Shown: positions 37,712-49,321, counted from the stretch's first letter. The stretch is 64,000 nt of DNA from Phascolomyces articulosus (GCA_025677815.1 JAIXMP010000067.1:56482-120481); one strand, 5' to 3'. Notes: generated by a model from the letters alone, not told the origin. A program made the numbers and translations.

Positions 37712-39519
37712 AAACTAACACATTGAGCCTCTTTTTATTATTATTTTCAAATGACACCCATTTACAATATACTCAGCATCCTACAATCCTACCTACATTC
37801 ATAATAGCACATGACTTTTTTTTTTATTAAATCTTCCTTAGAATCTTATAATGGCACATAAGCAAATTCTTACGAAATCAAAAAAAAAAAAACTTTGTAC
37901 ATAACATCTTTTACTTTTCTCTGAAAAAAGTATGATGATTTACACCTTGACAATTCTTTTTCCATTTTAAAATAATAGTAATAGTAATAATAATGATCCT
38001 TGTCTATTTATCTATTTATCCACTCATAGAATAGTTTGCATATATGTTTCAATGGTAATTCAATAATAGTAAAAGTAATAAAAATATCTTGCTTAATTAC
38101 ATTCAATTAATAAAATCCATAACAAGTAAAGTAATTGTTGATACCGTTTATTTGCACCTCCCCCACCAAGAAAATCAGGTCCGAAAAATATATATAAAAG
38201 ATCACCACAATCCTGACGTTAAAAAGTAATCAGCGAAAAGGTATTGTATGATATGAAACGAACCATCCCGATATGGAAGAATGTTTGGAATGAGACGACA
38301 CAACATTTGAAGAATCCTACAACATGGATGACACGATACTACAGAAAATATCATAGGATGTATGATCATGGATGGATACCATAGTATGATACAATGCAAG
38401 TCGGTGGCACAAATAATCAAAAAAGGATGGTATGACGTTAAAAAAGATTACTACGACATCGATAACTAAAGGGAGATATCTGGCATGACAATAAAAGAAA
38501 AAGAAGACCATAACATAGATGGATACAACAACACGGTGGATTAGAAAAGTTAAATGAACAGAAACTGGATCATTTGCAATTAAAGTAGTAACACTAGCAA
38601 CAAGATGACCACGAAAGCTTTATCAAAGAGGCAAGGGCCAAGGACTAAGGATGGATAAAGTCCTTCTTGTTAGTAGAATGATCATTGAAAGGGGAAGGAT
38701 ATGATGACAAGAAGTAATGGATGGTGATAGAAAGGAAATAATAGTTGAATCTTATAAAATTACATATTAGGCAGATCTTATGCGCTGTACACAATTGTAC
38801 TACACCTTTCGAATAAGTTGGAAATTAATATAGATCCTGCTTCATGTTTCAGAGTACCACACTTTAGTGTTCCGGTGATGATTTATAATCTTCGACAACT
38901 TATACTTGGCTACTTTTATACTTTCTTTTGCTGGAAAGATTCAATATTATTCTTTTTTTCATCAGCCAAATGATCATTTGGTCAAATGATGAGTAACAAA
39001 GACTGATATTTAAAGGTAATTGGATATCTGTTGACAAGGAGATGAGTACTTTTTCTAAAAAAGCAGAGTAATTAGAACATAGTATTTCTGGTGTTTAATA
39101 TGCTGGATAATATCAGTTACTTATATAACAGATCAAATATCAGTAGCACAGGAAAGAATCTACAGTAGAGACTCGTTTTTTAGAGTAATTGGATATTCGG
39201 TAATTAGTACGTGGAAAAGTATACATATCTATTGACTATTTGTATAATTAGTTAATATAATATAAAATATAATGTTTTATTTTATCAAAAAGAGCACAAG
39301 TAGTCAAAGATAATCTGAATGGGAATAAAAAAGACAAAGCAAGTGCTTGACCAAGTGCTTGAGATTATACGATGCAACTTGCATTTGTACTAAGCAATTC
39401 CTTGTATTGTAGGCGCAAGTCTAGATCGGAGACTAGTGGGTGCACATGGTCAAAACCTGTATGGCGGTCACGAAAACTGGAACACAGAAACCTTCTTTTC
39501 TTGTCAAAAAAAAAAAAAA
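37712..39519. other. 1.8-kb intergenic region
   Basis: The first 500 bp are AT-rich. From about 38250 the composition changes to purine-rich ATGG/GATGA-like sequence with short coding-like frames (see next entry), then returns to AT-rich. No complete gene is supported. Confidence 0.5.
38251..38470 (+). pseudogene. possible decayed aromatic-rich coding segment
   Basis: A frame from ATG near 38254 reads MKRTIPIWKNVWNETTQHLK, then an aromatic/basic stretch, to a stop near 38380. A second frame then reads CKSVAQIIKKGWYDVKKDYY to a stop near 38470. The Trp/Tyr/Lys character is shared, which suggests a frameshifted relic. No family is recognised, and chance cannot be excluded. Confidence 0.25.
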
Positions 39520-41865
39520 ATGTTTCGAAGAGCATGTCTGACAAGTCGACATGTCTCAACCCTAGTACGATCACGATCCTATGCTACAAGGTATTTTTTA
39601 TTTTATACCGATCATTACAATAGAAATAGACTAATGCCTGCATATTATAACAGGACAAGACTTGACGATCGGACGAGGCAAATGATCGATCAAGTAAAAC
39701 GAATAGAATATCAATTAGAAACACGAAAGAAACAAGCAAGTGAAAGGCTCACAGTATAGCGTCATTGCAGGAACGAGTTCGTATTATTTTAAATTTGGAG
39801 AAGAAAATGGCTAATTATTCAATATAAATTATAGGAAGAGGCGACAGCATCACTTGATCGAATTAGTGAACGTGACGTTCAAGAACTCTATGAACAGGTG
39901 TCAGCAGAATTACCCCCACGACAACTGATCGCACCTGACTATCTACAAAACCTACGGATAAAATTTCTCGATACCCGGCAACAAGAGGCGTTACCAAGTG
40001 ATGAAGAAAAACCAGTAGAGGGATTGACACCTTCATTGGAGCAACCTCAGTCGCTCAGTGATTTGACAATGCGTGATTTTGAACAGTTAATCTATGCCAA
40101 CGTATGTTTTCGAGATATATCTCATTTTCATTTCAATGTATCCATAGTATACAAGTAATGACTAATAAATAATTTGTCTTATTTAGGCACTGGCAAAACG
40201 ACCTAAAGAGGCAGAACGTGCATTAAAATTGATGGAGGTATGTATATTTATAATTATACAACGTGTTTTATAAATATAGCCATTAAGAGAGATTAATAGC
40301 AGCAATAAAAAAAACTTATTATAGGAATGTGGCCAGTCACCCAGTGTCCGATGTTTTAATCATCTTATGGATGCCTATGCTAATACGAATGATGTGGAAA
40401 AGACGATCGAAGTCTATCAGCGGATTAAAGAAGACAAAGATTTACAACCTGATGTATACACCTATTCCACGTTGATTAAAGCGTTTATTCAAAGTAATCA
40501 CCTTGATGACGCATTTATTATATTTGACCGAATGAAACAGTCCAGCATGATCCCTACACAACCTATTTTTTCCAACATGATCAGTGGATGTATTCAAGCA
40601 AATGAAATTGATAGAGCATGGGAAGTATTTGATTCAATGAGATTATCATATCACCAGCCGGATGAAGTTAGTTTTACACTGATGCTTCAAGCATGCGCAA
40701 AGGTATATATAGATTGTCAAGAAAGTAGTTAAAAACAAAGAATAATCCCCCGCAAGATCTAGAAATTAACTAGTAACTGGAAATTTTTAGCGTGGCGAAG
40801 TAGAGCGAGCCTTGAATGTATTTGAAGATATGACTGGATCAAACCTTTATCCAACAGATGTTACCTTTAACGTTCTGATCAATGCGTGTGCAAAGCGTCC
40901 AGATTATTTTCAAGCAGCTTTTGACTTGTTGGAACAAATGCAAACTGTATATGGTTTCCGTCCTGATTTAATTACATACAATACATTATTGACAGCCTGT
41001 GCAAGAAAAGGCAACCTTCGTCGAGCTCAAGCTATTTTCAACACCATTGGTGGGGATGCAGACCACCATACCTTTGCAAACTTATTTTCATGTTACGCAA
41101 GCTATAACCCTGTTTCAACTGACACTACTTCTACACAACAAAATAATCAAAACCAAGCACTGGTCGAACATGCAATTATCTCGGATCAGCTACCACAAAG
41201 ACGATCAGGTGTTGTATCAGAAGCATCTAGAATTTTTAATGCTATTGTATCAGAACAACGATGTGATATAACAACATCACTATTAACAGCATATTTGTCT
41301 GTTCATGTGATGCAAAAACAAGCACGAGATGTGATGGATATTTATATTGATATGTTTGACAAGTGTCAACTAGAACGTATTCCGCGCACATTTTCGTTGA
41401 TGCTCCAATACTGCTATGGCCAAAGAGATGCAGACCTTGCGTGGAGAGTATGGGGTGATTACCAAGAGTTTTTGGAGCGACGACAACTACAACAGCAAGA
41501 TGGTAGTATTTCAAGTGTAACTCGCATAAACGAAGGTTGGGCACCGGATCAACAACGACGCATGGCTTTGCTTATGGTGAATACTCTTGCGAGGTAAATA
41601 TGGTTTACTTCGCAGTGAAAACAACTGAGGTATGATGAATGCTAATTTATTTATTTTTTAAACCTAAAAAAGAGGAAACGATCTGAAGAATGCACTTGGA
41701 TTGCTGGCAGCTGAGTTTTCAAAAGATAAACCTCAGATGAGTGAGCTTAAGACTTTCAGAAACAAATGCATTCAACTAGAAGACGAGGAAGCATTACAGT
41801 CGTTGAAGCGACTTGTAAAGCGAGACAACAAGATTAAGCCAGCAGATTGGCGATTTAGAAAATAG
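39520..41865 (+). CDS. mitochondrial pentatricopeptide repeat (PPR) protein
   Basis: Seven exons: 39520-39590, 39654-39753, 39835-40101, 40187-40237, 40325-40702, 40791-41593, 41673-41865, giving 620 aa. The N-terminus MFRRACLTSRHVSTLVRSRS is Arg/Ser-rich without acidic residues, a good mitochondrial presequence. PPR motifs follow from about residue 165: FNHLMDAYANTNDVEKTIEV, PDVYTYSTLIKAFIQSNHLD, FSNMISGCIQANEIDRAWEV, DEVSFTLMLQACAKRGEVER, VTFNVLINACAKR and DLITYNTLLTACARKGNLRR. A less repetitive helical C-terminus ends KPADWRFRK. PPR proteins bind organellar RNA and act in its processing, stability or translation; the target is unknown. It converges with the 6-phosphogluconolactonase gene, with stops 150 bp apart. 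Confidence 0.9.
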
Positions 41866-42015
41866 AATAATAATTTTAATCATGCTATTTTTTTTTCATT
41901 TGTACATTTTTTATTTATTTCTACTAGCATTCATATTTCTTTTTCATTTGTAAAAATAACAAAAGAGCATCCCATTCCATACTCCAGATCCTTTTTCATA
42001 AATATACATCTAATC

Positions 42016-42747
42016 TTAATACTTGCTAATTGTCTGCTTTTGTAACTTGCCAGCAGCTGCATCGTCTACAAACCAAAAGACAGGTCCATTGGGCTTCACA
42101 CGCTGACATGGTAACGATAGTTGAGGTTGTTCCAAAATTTGTTGTAACATGTCTTGTTTTCCTTCACCTGCAGTGACAAATGCAACAGCCTTTGCATTAT
42201 TGACGACAGGATATGTCAATGTGATACGTTCTGGTGGAGGCTTAGGGGAGTCCGTAATGGGGGCAACCCAACGAGAAGTTTCATTCAATAAAGGATGACC
42301 AGGGAATAATGAACAGCAATGACCATCAGGACCCATACCCAATAAAATCAAATCGAACGCGGGTAGCTCTCCTTTGAAATAACCTTTGAGCTGTTGTTCA
42401 TAATCAACGGCAGCCTTTTCGGCATCCTTGCCAAACGCTCCAATAGTGTGTATTTCGGGTTTACTATCGATCGCATCAAGCAAATGAGTCTTGAGTTCAC
42501 GATAATTCGAATCAGCATCGTCAAGTGGTACGCAGCGTTCATCAGCCCAAAAGATCACCCATTTCGAAAAGTCGACATTAGAATTTTGTCGTAATTCTTT
42601 AGATAAGAGTTTTGGAAGGGAACCGCCCGATACAGCTACAGTGAACGCGCCATGATCGGCAATGGCTTCACTAGATCGTTTGGCAACAAAGTCATTTAGG
42701 CCATCAGAAAGAGCGTCTGTGGTGGGAAATGTGTAGGTGACTGACAT
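42016..42747 (-). CDS. SOL3: 6-phosphogluconolactonase
   Basis: Intronless, 243 aa from the ATG at 42747 (MSVTYTFPTT). The frame is open 19 codons further upstream, but that part is a hydrophobic leader-like stretch absent from the family. Glucosamine-6-phosphate isomerase/6PGL motifs are clear: FTVAVSGGSLPKLL, WVIFWADERCVPLDDADSNY, LILLGMGPDGHCCSLFPGHP and VTAGEGKQDML. It hydrolyses 6-phosphoglucono-lactone in the second step of the oxidative pentose phosphate pathway, in the cytosol, upstream of NADPH production. The symbol is given by analogy to the yeast SOL family; paralogue identity is not proven. Confidence 0.94.
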   Translation of the reverse strand: MSVTYTFPTTDALSDGLNDFVAKRSSEAIADHGAFTVAVSGGSLPKLLSKELRQNSNVDFSKWVIFWADERCVPLDDADSNYRELKTHLLDAIDSKPEIHTIGAFGKDAEKAAVDYEQQLKGYFKGELPAFDLILLGMGPDGHCCSLFPGHPLLNETSRWVAPITDSPKPPPERITLTYPVVNNAKAVAFVTAGEGKQDMLQQILEQPQLSLPCQRVKPNGPVFWFVDDAAAGKLQKQTISKY

Positions 42748-43217
42748 TCTCAAAACAATTAAAAAGATAAAGATGGGAAAAGTGGTAGAAAACACGAAGA
42801 TCACATCTGTGAATTTACCCGTGCTCTCTGGCTGAGGATGAAAATTGAACTCATTATGATTCTAGTGAAAAGTATCGCTAAATATCCATATCAAATGCAG
42901 AGCTTCATTATTAAAAGTGTTATTTGTTTCATAAAACATCTTGGTAAATGTTATATCTAAGGCATTAATTTCTATTGATTCTATCTATAGTACGATGCTT
43001 TATTTTTAGAGTATCTCCAACAGACTTACTAGGGGTGTTCATATATAAAATGAAAATTTTCAAATGGAATGAGAATTTTATAATTACCAAATGCGGATTT
43101 CATTCTATTCAGGATTAACGGGATGCTCAGTTATGCATTTGAATGAAATACTTTTTTTTTGTTGCTTTTTCACTTTCTCACTTTTTTTAAATAAATCTAT
43201 CTATCTACTTCATAACA
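42748..43217. other. 470-bp gap between 6PGL and the transposon island
   Basis: Contains the 6PGL promoter and then the T-rich approach to the Harbinger-like relic. No terminal repeat of that element could be fixed by eye. Confidence 0.45.
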
Positions 43218-44608
43218 ATGCCTAGACACACAAAGAAACGTAAAGCTGAGCATGCTTTAGGTGCTATTACCAGTTAACAATTGATTTGGGAAATGGCTGT
43301 AGCATTACTCGAAACAGATGATGATTTAGAAGATGATGGAAATACTTTGCTTTGGCAAGATGATTTGGCATCAATTCCACAGAGTAAAATTCTTCATGAA
43401 AGCTGCAGTAGAATATACCTAGATAGATCTCAAAAGGTAGCTCGTGCTCCTACTCGAATCCGATGGTTATTTAAAGAGCTTGGTGAACAGTGACTTATAT
43501 AAGAAGTTCGGATGTCAAGAAAAAGTTTTCTGATAATCCTTATGAAGACTCGAGACCATACAGTTTTTGTATCTAAAGGGCCAAAGTCACAAAAACCGGT
43601 ACTTTTGCAACTACTTGTAACATTTCGACGCCTCAGTTTTTATGGAAATGCAAGTGTTGGATGTGTCGCCAGATATTGTGGAGTAGGAATAATGTTGGTT
43701 CCTTGAATGATTTGTTATTTTTTATGCATAAATTTATATATGTATATATATTAATAAATAATAAAGAACGTACTATTCTTTATTATTTTTATTTTATTAT
43801 TTTATTGTTTTATTGTTTTATTGTTTTATTGTTTTATTTTCAGAGGGGAGTGTTATAAATTACGCAAATAGATGTGTTAAAGCCATTTTATCATTGAAGC
43901 TAACCTATGTTTGTTGGCCACCAGAATTAGATAAAAACTTATCAAAGAATGAATTTGGTGCTGAATCTGGATTTACCAATTACATTGGCATTATTGATGG
44001 CACTCTGTTTCCTTTTGCAAATGAACCTCACATTAAACCACCGAGTTACTTTTCATATAAAAAAAAGATATGGAATATCTGGTGTTCTAGAAATAGTGCT
44101 TTATATAATGACTCTCCACCTTACTTCCATAACGAAGAATATCTTCTAGGTGACACTGATTTCGAACGTTTACCACATGTTATAATTCCATATAAAAAGC
44201 CACGAAATCAAGATTTGACTGATGAACAAGAGGCATTCAACATGAAACTTAGTCCTGTAAGTATATACTATTTAATAGTTTATAGTAGTGGTGTATAAGA
44301 TAGTCATATAAGTTGTAGCACCTACTTATTTTTTTATGGTTGAAAGGTACGAGTTGCAGTTGAACATGCTATTAGAATTCTGAAGATGCTTGCAAAGAAG
44401 ACGAAACATGATTTTAACCCGTTCATCTTTTATTCCTTACATAGAAATTGGTAAGTGAAGCGAATATTTTGATACTAAATGAAGATATCAAAAAGGAATC
44501 GATTTAACTTTTGCATGCTAGAACGACAGAGGCTCCGTGAAAACATCAAAGAGAATCGAGGACAATCAAAGAAAACGTCAAAAGAAATCGCAAGAGATTA
44601 TATTCATG
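43218..44608 (+). pseudogene. decayed PIF/Harbinger-type transposase (DDE_4)
   Basis: Begins MPRHTKKRKAEHALGAITS and meets an in-frame TAA at 43275-43277, then continues WEMAVALLETDDDLEDDGNT. The DNA-binding/linker part is readable after frame changes: VSKGPKSQKPVLLQLLVTFR, GNASVGCVARYCGVG, and, after an intron ending near 43852, GSVINYANRCVKAILSLK. The catalytic region has NYIGIIDGTLFPFANE (first Asp), NEEYLLGDTDFERLPH, and, across an intron at about 44259-44347, VRVAVEHAIRILKMLAKK (probable Glu). The stretch that should carry the second Asp is missing between SYKKK and NSALYNDSPP, where frames also shift. It is inactive by at least two stops, a frameshift and this deletion. A C-terminal exon (RQRLRENIKENRGQSKKTSK) ends near 44608. 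Confidence 0.75.
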
Positions 44609-44689
44609 GTAATATATTGTTATTATTAAACTAAATATATGAACAGTCTTTTTTTCATCCTGCCTTTTGGCTGTAATGTGCTTGAAAGT

Positions 44690-45404
44690 AATTTATTTAT
44701 TGCCAATTATTTATGCTTATGACAAAATTACTTTATCTAACCGATCTGGAACTTTGGGTAGCTATTTATATGGTTTATTAAATCAATTTAATGGTGATGA
44801 TAATAGATCCAAGTATTTGGAAAGGTAGGAGATGGATTTCTTTATTGGGTTTGTATGAATTATTTTGTAAATTGTGAGTGTTGTCTAATAGATATGATAT
44901 GATAGTCTTTCATTGAATAGAATTCTGGGCATCTCAAGTTCTGGACAATATTCTCAAGTTGGTAAACTAGGTTTATCATTATCATCTAACGTTATCAAGA
45001 AGCTTAAAACAACTATCACCAGATATGAAGTAGATAAAATTTTATTTAAGAAAAGTAAAAGAAATAACTAAGTGAACACTGCATCTTAATTGGGCATATC
45101 TGCTCTAGTCCGATCCTGTTGGCAAAGTGATATGAAAAACCTTAAAGGCAATAAGGAAAAATGTAAAGGCAAAGACAGATATGAAGTAGACATTAACCAA
45201 ATCACAGATCTGACTAAGGTATGGTTTTTTAGGGATAGGGGAAGATGTTGCATAACATATTGTGAATGATTAAATAATATATTGACATATATATTGAAGA
45301 TCACTAGAAAAAGGACTGGTATCCAAGCTTTAAAAGATGTCTCAATATTTAATGCAAAGAATCAACTAGAACGAGGTGTTAAGAATATTCTGTGTCATAT
45401 ATAA
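44690..45404 (+). pseudogene. unidentified multi-exon coding remnants downstream of the Harbinger relic
   Basis: Four exon-like pieces with good splice sites. One, ending at 44824 with donor GTAGGA, reads YAYDKITLSNRSGTLGSYLY then GLLNQFNGDDNRSKYLE. It joins in phase to 44921-45071 (ILGISSSGQYSQVGKLGLSL, ending KKSKRNN and a stop). A second pair lies at about 45098-45219 (ISALVRSCWQSDMKNLKGNK, then DRYEVDINQITDLTK and GTATGG) and about 45301-45404 (GIQALKDVSIFNAKNQLERG). The family is not recognised and no start codon is assigned; it could be a second protein of the same element or a different gene. Confidence 0.4.
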
Positions 45405-46040
45405 GTAAAATATTATCTATATGAAGATCAATGAATTCAAAAATTATAACATTGATAGTGTTGTGATCTAGTTTTTTTTTCTTTTTGTTTGGAGCAACAT
45501 ATCTGCAAGTCATATATGCTGGAATCTAGCTATATTAAATAGTGTACAGAACAAAGTTAAACTATTAAAAATTGGTCACCAATATTTGAGTCATTTTTCA
45601 GAGAGCATAAATAGTTACTTCCTACAATGGTAAATATGGGCATTAATAGGAAGGCCAGAGTGAAAAAAAATAGAATATTTTCATTTAGCATATTTAATCA
45701 ATTTTCTATAGAAGTAATAATTTGTCAAGTCAGCATATCAATATGGGTTCAAAACTCTAATTAGATCTTCAATTGATATCAACAACAGATGATAGGACCA
45801 AGTTAAAAGCCATCACTGCCAAATTTGCCAGTGATGTGGCAACTAATGAATTAAAGCTGTATTATAGCAAGCTCAAGCCTATAGCTACTAGCGAAGTTCA
45901 TCTCAATCATACAATTCGTTCTATGCCCTACATTGTTGTGTCAGAGGAAATATCACAAATAAAAAGAAATAACAGGAGATGAGATAAGTCAATGAGACCT
46001 GAAAATATTGATATCCTGAATTTACTTTCGCAAGCGAATG
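45405..46040. other. repeat-flanking sequence, no gene
   Basis: Contains a 69-codon frame (45773-45979; TKLKAITAKFASDVATNELK) that could be a coding scrap, and the first copy of a direct repeat at 45957-45999. Nothing else is recognised. Confidence 0.4.
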
Positions 46041-46260
46041 CATTTTAGAGCATTCAAATGTTTTTCAATGCCCGCAAATGTTTTTTTTCACATTCAAAAT
46101 GTGGTTCCCAGCATTTGAATGCTCTTTTTTACATTCAAAATTCTCTTTTTTGCATTCAAACCTTATTTTTTGCATTCAAACTTTTCTTTTTACATTTGTT
46201 GTATCAATAAGATCAAAAAATAAAAGAAATAAGCAGGAGACGATATAAATCAACGAGACC
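45957..46260 (+). repeat. pair of 43-bp direct repeats
   Basis: 45957-45999 and 46218-46260 share AAATAAAAGAAATAA.CAGGAGA and end in GAGACC, with about eight differences over 43 bp. The second copy runs into the left inverted repeat of the 2.7-kb inverted-repeat structure. Confidence 0.65.
46041..46197 (+). repeat. degenerate ~20-bp minisatellite, CATTCAAA core
   Basis: Seven to eight imperfect units built on GCATTCAAA or ACATTCAAA followed by a T/C-rich spacer such as CCTTATTTTTT or CTTTTCTTTTT. The last three units are the mirror of the array at 48113-48199. Spacers are near-identical tracts, so it is not a CRISPR. Confidence 0.75.
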
Positions 46261-47717
46261 CTAAATAATTCAGTGTGTTTTATTATGATTCAAAAAATAA
46301 TCTCTCTATTTATACTAATTTGCTCATCATGGATGGACTGCCACTATGTGTGTATTACAGTATCATATTTCTTATGGACCACATCATTTAAATTACGTAT
46401 GCTATAAAACTGTGTGAATAACGGAAGTTATAGAACGTGTTGTAACCCCCCAGAAAGAACCGCAGTTATTACCATTATTACTACGAAACAACTCTATATA
46501 TAAATACTGTTACTGCGACAATATCGGATTATCTTACCTTTTGGTATCTTCCAATTAACAAGAGATACATACAAACCGCAGCAACATATTTATAAATATA
46601 ATTATCACTTATTCAACACATTATATTATTATTGGATATTCATTTATTACCACAGTATCTCGTAGCAACCGCAGTATCTTCACATGTTGTTACTTAGGAT
46701 AGAAATATTTAATTATTGGAAAACATATAAATACCCCACAATTTTGTAACTGAAATAAAATCAATCAATTATACTTCTCTTTATCATATACATAAATTTT
46801 AAGAGTATTGATTCACTCAAGACCGAACTGGCTTGTTTTAATTTTACTGTAGCTTAAAGAAAGCTTCACATTTCAATATAGGACAGACGTAACATTCCTG
46901 ATCCTTATTCTATTATCATTACCAGTCGGAAGTAACATACCTGACTTTGACTATTATCATTGAATTCAAGACATTATATCAAGGATTATATCATATAGTA
47001 ACATACTACACAAGTTACTCTTTTGTAATAACAAGAACTGCTAATCCAAGCTTCACTTGTTATACAATTTTTATACTTCAAACGATAATTCAATTATATA
47101 TCATATATTACTCGTATTATATATTTTACTGTGGCCTAAAGAATCCACGCTAATATAGCTGTATAATCACATATAAACAGATACTTGCTTAAAACATTAG
47201 TATTGATATCTGTTGCTTTAATCGGTGTAATATACGTTAATATTACTGGTGCTCACTAAATATCACGAACTGATATATAAAAACTTTAGTTGCTATAAGA
47301 ATTGTAATTATAAGAAACAAATCTTATTAGTAACATCGTGTTGCTCACCAAAAGCCCTGTTACTCAATATCATTAAATATATGTAACTGATTAACACATT
47401 TTGGTGTTTACACTCAATTATCATATCATAAATTATTATCTATCTTACAAGCAACACATATTGTGTTCACACTTTCATCACCACTAAATTACCACCAAAC
47501 CAAATATCAGGGCAACAGTGTGAACGATGATGGTGGGAATCAAGAAGTAAATTACGCATTTGCATAATGAACGATATGCCTGGGAGAAAAGCATAATCTG
47601 TGTCACAGTAGCTGTACTTCAAATATAATTACCACACAAATGAGGCAAAGGGTGAATAGCGTTTTCTATTATGAATAATAATAATAATTAAGAAGCCATT
47701 GTATGTTGGATACAACA

Positions 47718-48145
47718 ACATTCAAACCTTTCTTTCTACATACAAATCTTTTTCACAGCCTTTATATACATATATAAACTATTTAATATACATTATTATC
47801 CTTTACTTGGCCAGTAGGAAAATTTGGAACTACATGAACCAAACGTGCTATATAAAGTACTGACAATATAGCCTTGCATGGTTTATTTGTTTTAATTTTT
47901 TTATATAGTCAAACTGTTATAAAATATTCTTAAAATGGTGTTATGAAGAGAAAGTAAACAATCTGTTGAAACGACTTGGTTTCTGAAAATTTTCAAGAGG
48001 TAAGAAAGGCAATGGAAGCTTTATTATTATAATACTGAAAAATTGTATGATAAGAGTTAAAATATATATGTTGTGCTTAAATGGTTAATAAATGTATATA
48101 AAGGCTGTGAAAAAGATTTGTATGTAAAAAGAAAGGTTTGAATGT
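47718..48145. mobile_element. 428-bp MITE-like inverted repeat
   Basis: 47718-47772 and 48092-48145 are near-perfect reverse complements over about 54 bp, containing AAATCTTTTTCACAGCC. The outer edge of each arm is a CATTCAAACCTTTC unit of the minisatellite. The ~320-bp interior has no gene. It lies inside the 2.7-kb structure. Confidence 0.6.
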
Positions 48146-48199
48146 AAAAAGAAAAGTTTGAATGCAAAAAATAAGGTTTGAATGTAAAAAAGAGAATTG
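48113..48199 (-). repeat. inverted copy of the CATTCAAA minisatellite
   Basis: Four units (TTTGAATGTAAAAAG and variants). Positions about 48142-48198 are the reverse complement of 46139-46195 with very few differences. Confidence 0.75.
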
Positions 48200-49084
48200 A
48201 AGGCTCTTTCCACTATACATCACTTTTTAAAATATAGTGCCAAAAAGTCAAGTACAGTAAGCAAAATCGCCATCATTCAATCAGATAAAATACTCTATCA
48301 CCCTTACAGTCCATCCAATCGAACCTACACACAACGTCAAAGAACAACTTCTATCTCTATGATGTTGCCAGTGGAACGATCTTCCTAATAAAAAATCTTA
48401 ACTGAACCTGAGATCGTTTCCCTAAATGACCTTTTCGACACCACCAAATGTAACAACTCGCTTAAATATAACGCCACCCAAGATTGCCCAAATAAAAGCA
48501 TTTGATATCATGGCTCCAACGACAAGATCACTCTACCCCAACTACATTTCTGCTGTAGCTATTGCACAAAAATGTACCAAGCTTATGTGTTGTATCCAAC
48601 ATACAATGGCTTCACAATAAATAATAATTCTTCATTATTATTAATATTATTACTGTCATTCACCCTATATCTCACTTGTGCGGTGATTCTATTTGGATAA
48701 TTACTTATGTTACACACAGTATTGCACCATCCTCTTTCACATATTGTTAATTATGTTGGATCATACAATCCTTCTAATGATATCATTTATAGTCTACTTA
48801 AATATACTGTCCTTATAACACATAATCCAAATGATGTAATCTATATTCTAATATCATACCATAATGTGCAAGTTGTGATAGTCTATCCATGATAAGCACT
48901 TATAAATAGAGAGATTATTTTTTATCTTAATAAACTTCAGTTCATGATTTTTGGGTCTCATTCACGTAAGGAAAAAAAATGCCAAAAAAATGCCAAAATG
49001 CTATTTTTCTGTCATTTCAAACACCGTCCCCAAAAAAATGGGCCTAGGTACCATAGCTGTGCCTGAAGGAATTAATTTTTTTTG

Positions 49085-49117
49085 AAAATTGGCCGAAGCG
49101 AAGCTGAAGCCAATTTT
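49085..49117. repeat. 9-bp hairpin (AAAATTGGC/GCCAATTTT)
   Basis: Perfect 9-bp arms at 49085-49093 and 49109-49117 with a GAAGC-rich loop, about 200 bp beyond the C-terminal end of the large transposase relic. It could mark that element's terminus, but no matching copy was found by eye near 54.2-54.4 kb. Confidence 0.45.
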
Positions 49118-49321
49118 TAATTAAAATTCTACTATTATGAAGCAATATGATGGTTTTTATTAAGAAAAAAAGAAGATAGATATAATATATGATCAAAAAT
49201 ATAATAGTTGTATGTAGTATCAATAATTATGAAGTATAAGTTGATGGAAAAATGTTCAGGTTGGTCGTTTTAGAAATTATATTCATTGGTTATTATTAGA
49301 TTTCAAAAGAGGGCATGTTCC

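Larger units (their letters stand above)
46255..48959. mobile_element. 2.7-kb inverted-repeat-bounded element, no coding capacity seen
   Basis: 46255-46314 and 48901-48959 match in reverse complement: both start GAGACCC and end with the shared block AAAATAATCTCTCTATTTATA. The interior is AT-rich and contains no transposase-like frame, so this may be a non-autonomous transposon. Two short frames at 48197-48388 and 48426-48620 are Ser/Thr/Ile-rich and unrecognised. The superfamily is unknown. Confidence 0.5.

Noticed and set aside
46041..46197. Regularly spaced repeats resembling a CRISPR array
   Set aside because: The host is a eukaryote, the spacers are near-identical T/C-rich tracts rather than unique sequences, and there are no cas-like genes. 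It is a minisatellite.
46380..46960. Possible solo LTR with TATAAATACCCC and an AATAAA-like motif
   Set aside because: No matching second LTR, no clear TG...CA ends or target duplication, and no primer-binding site could be fixed by eye.
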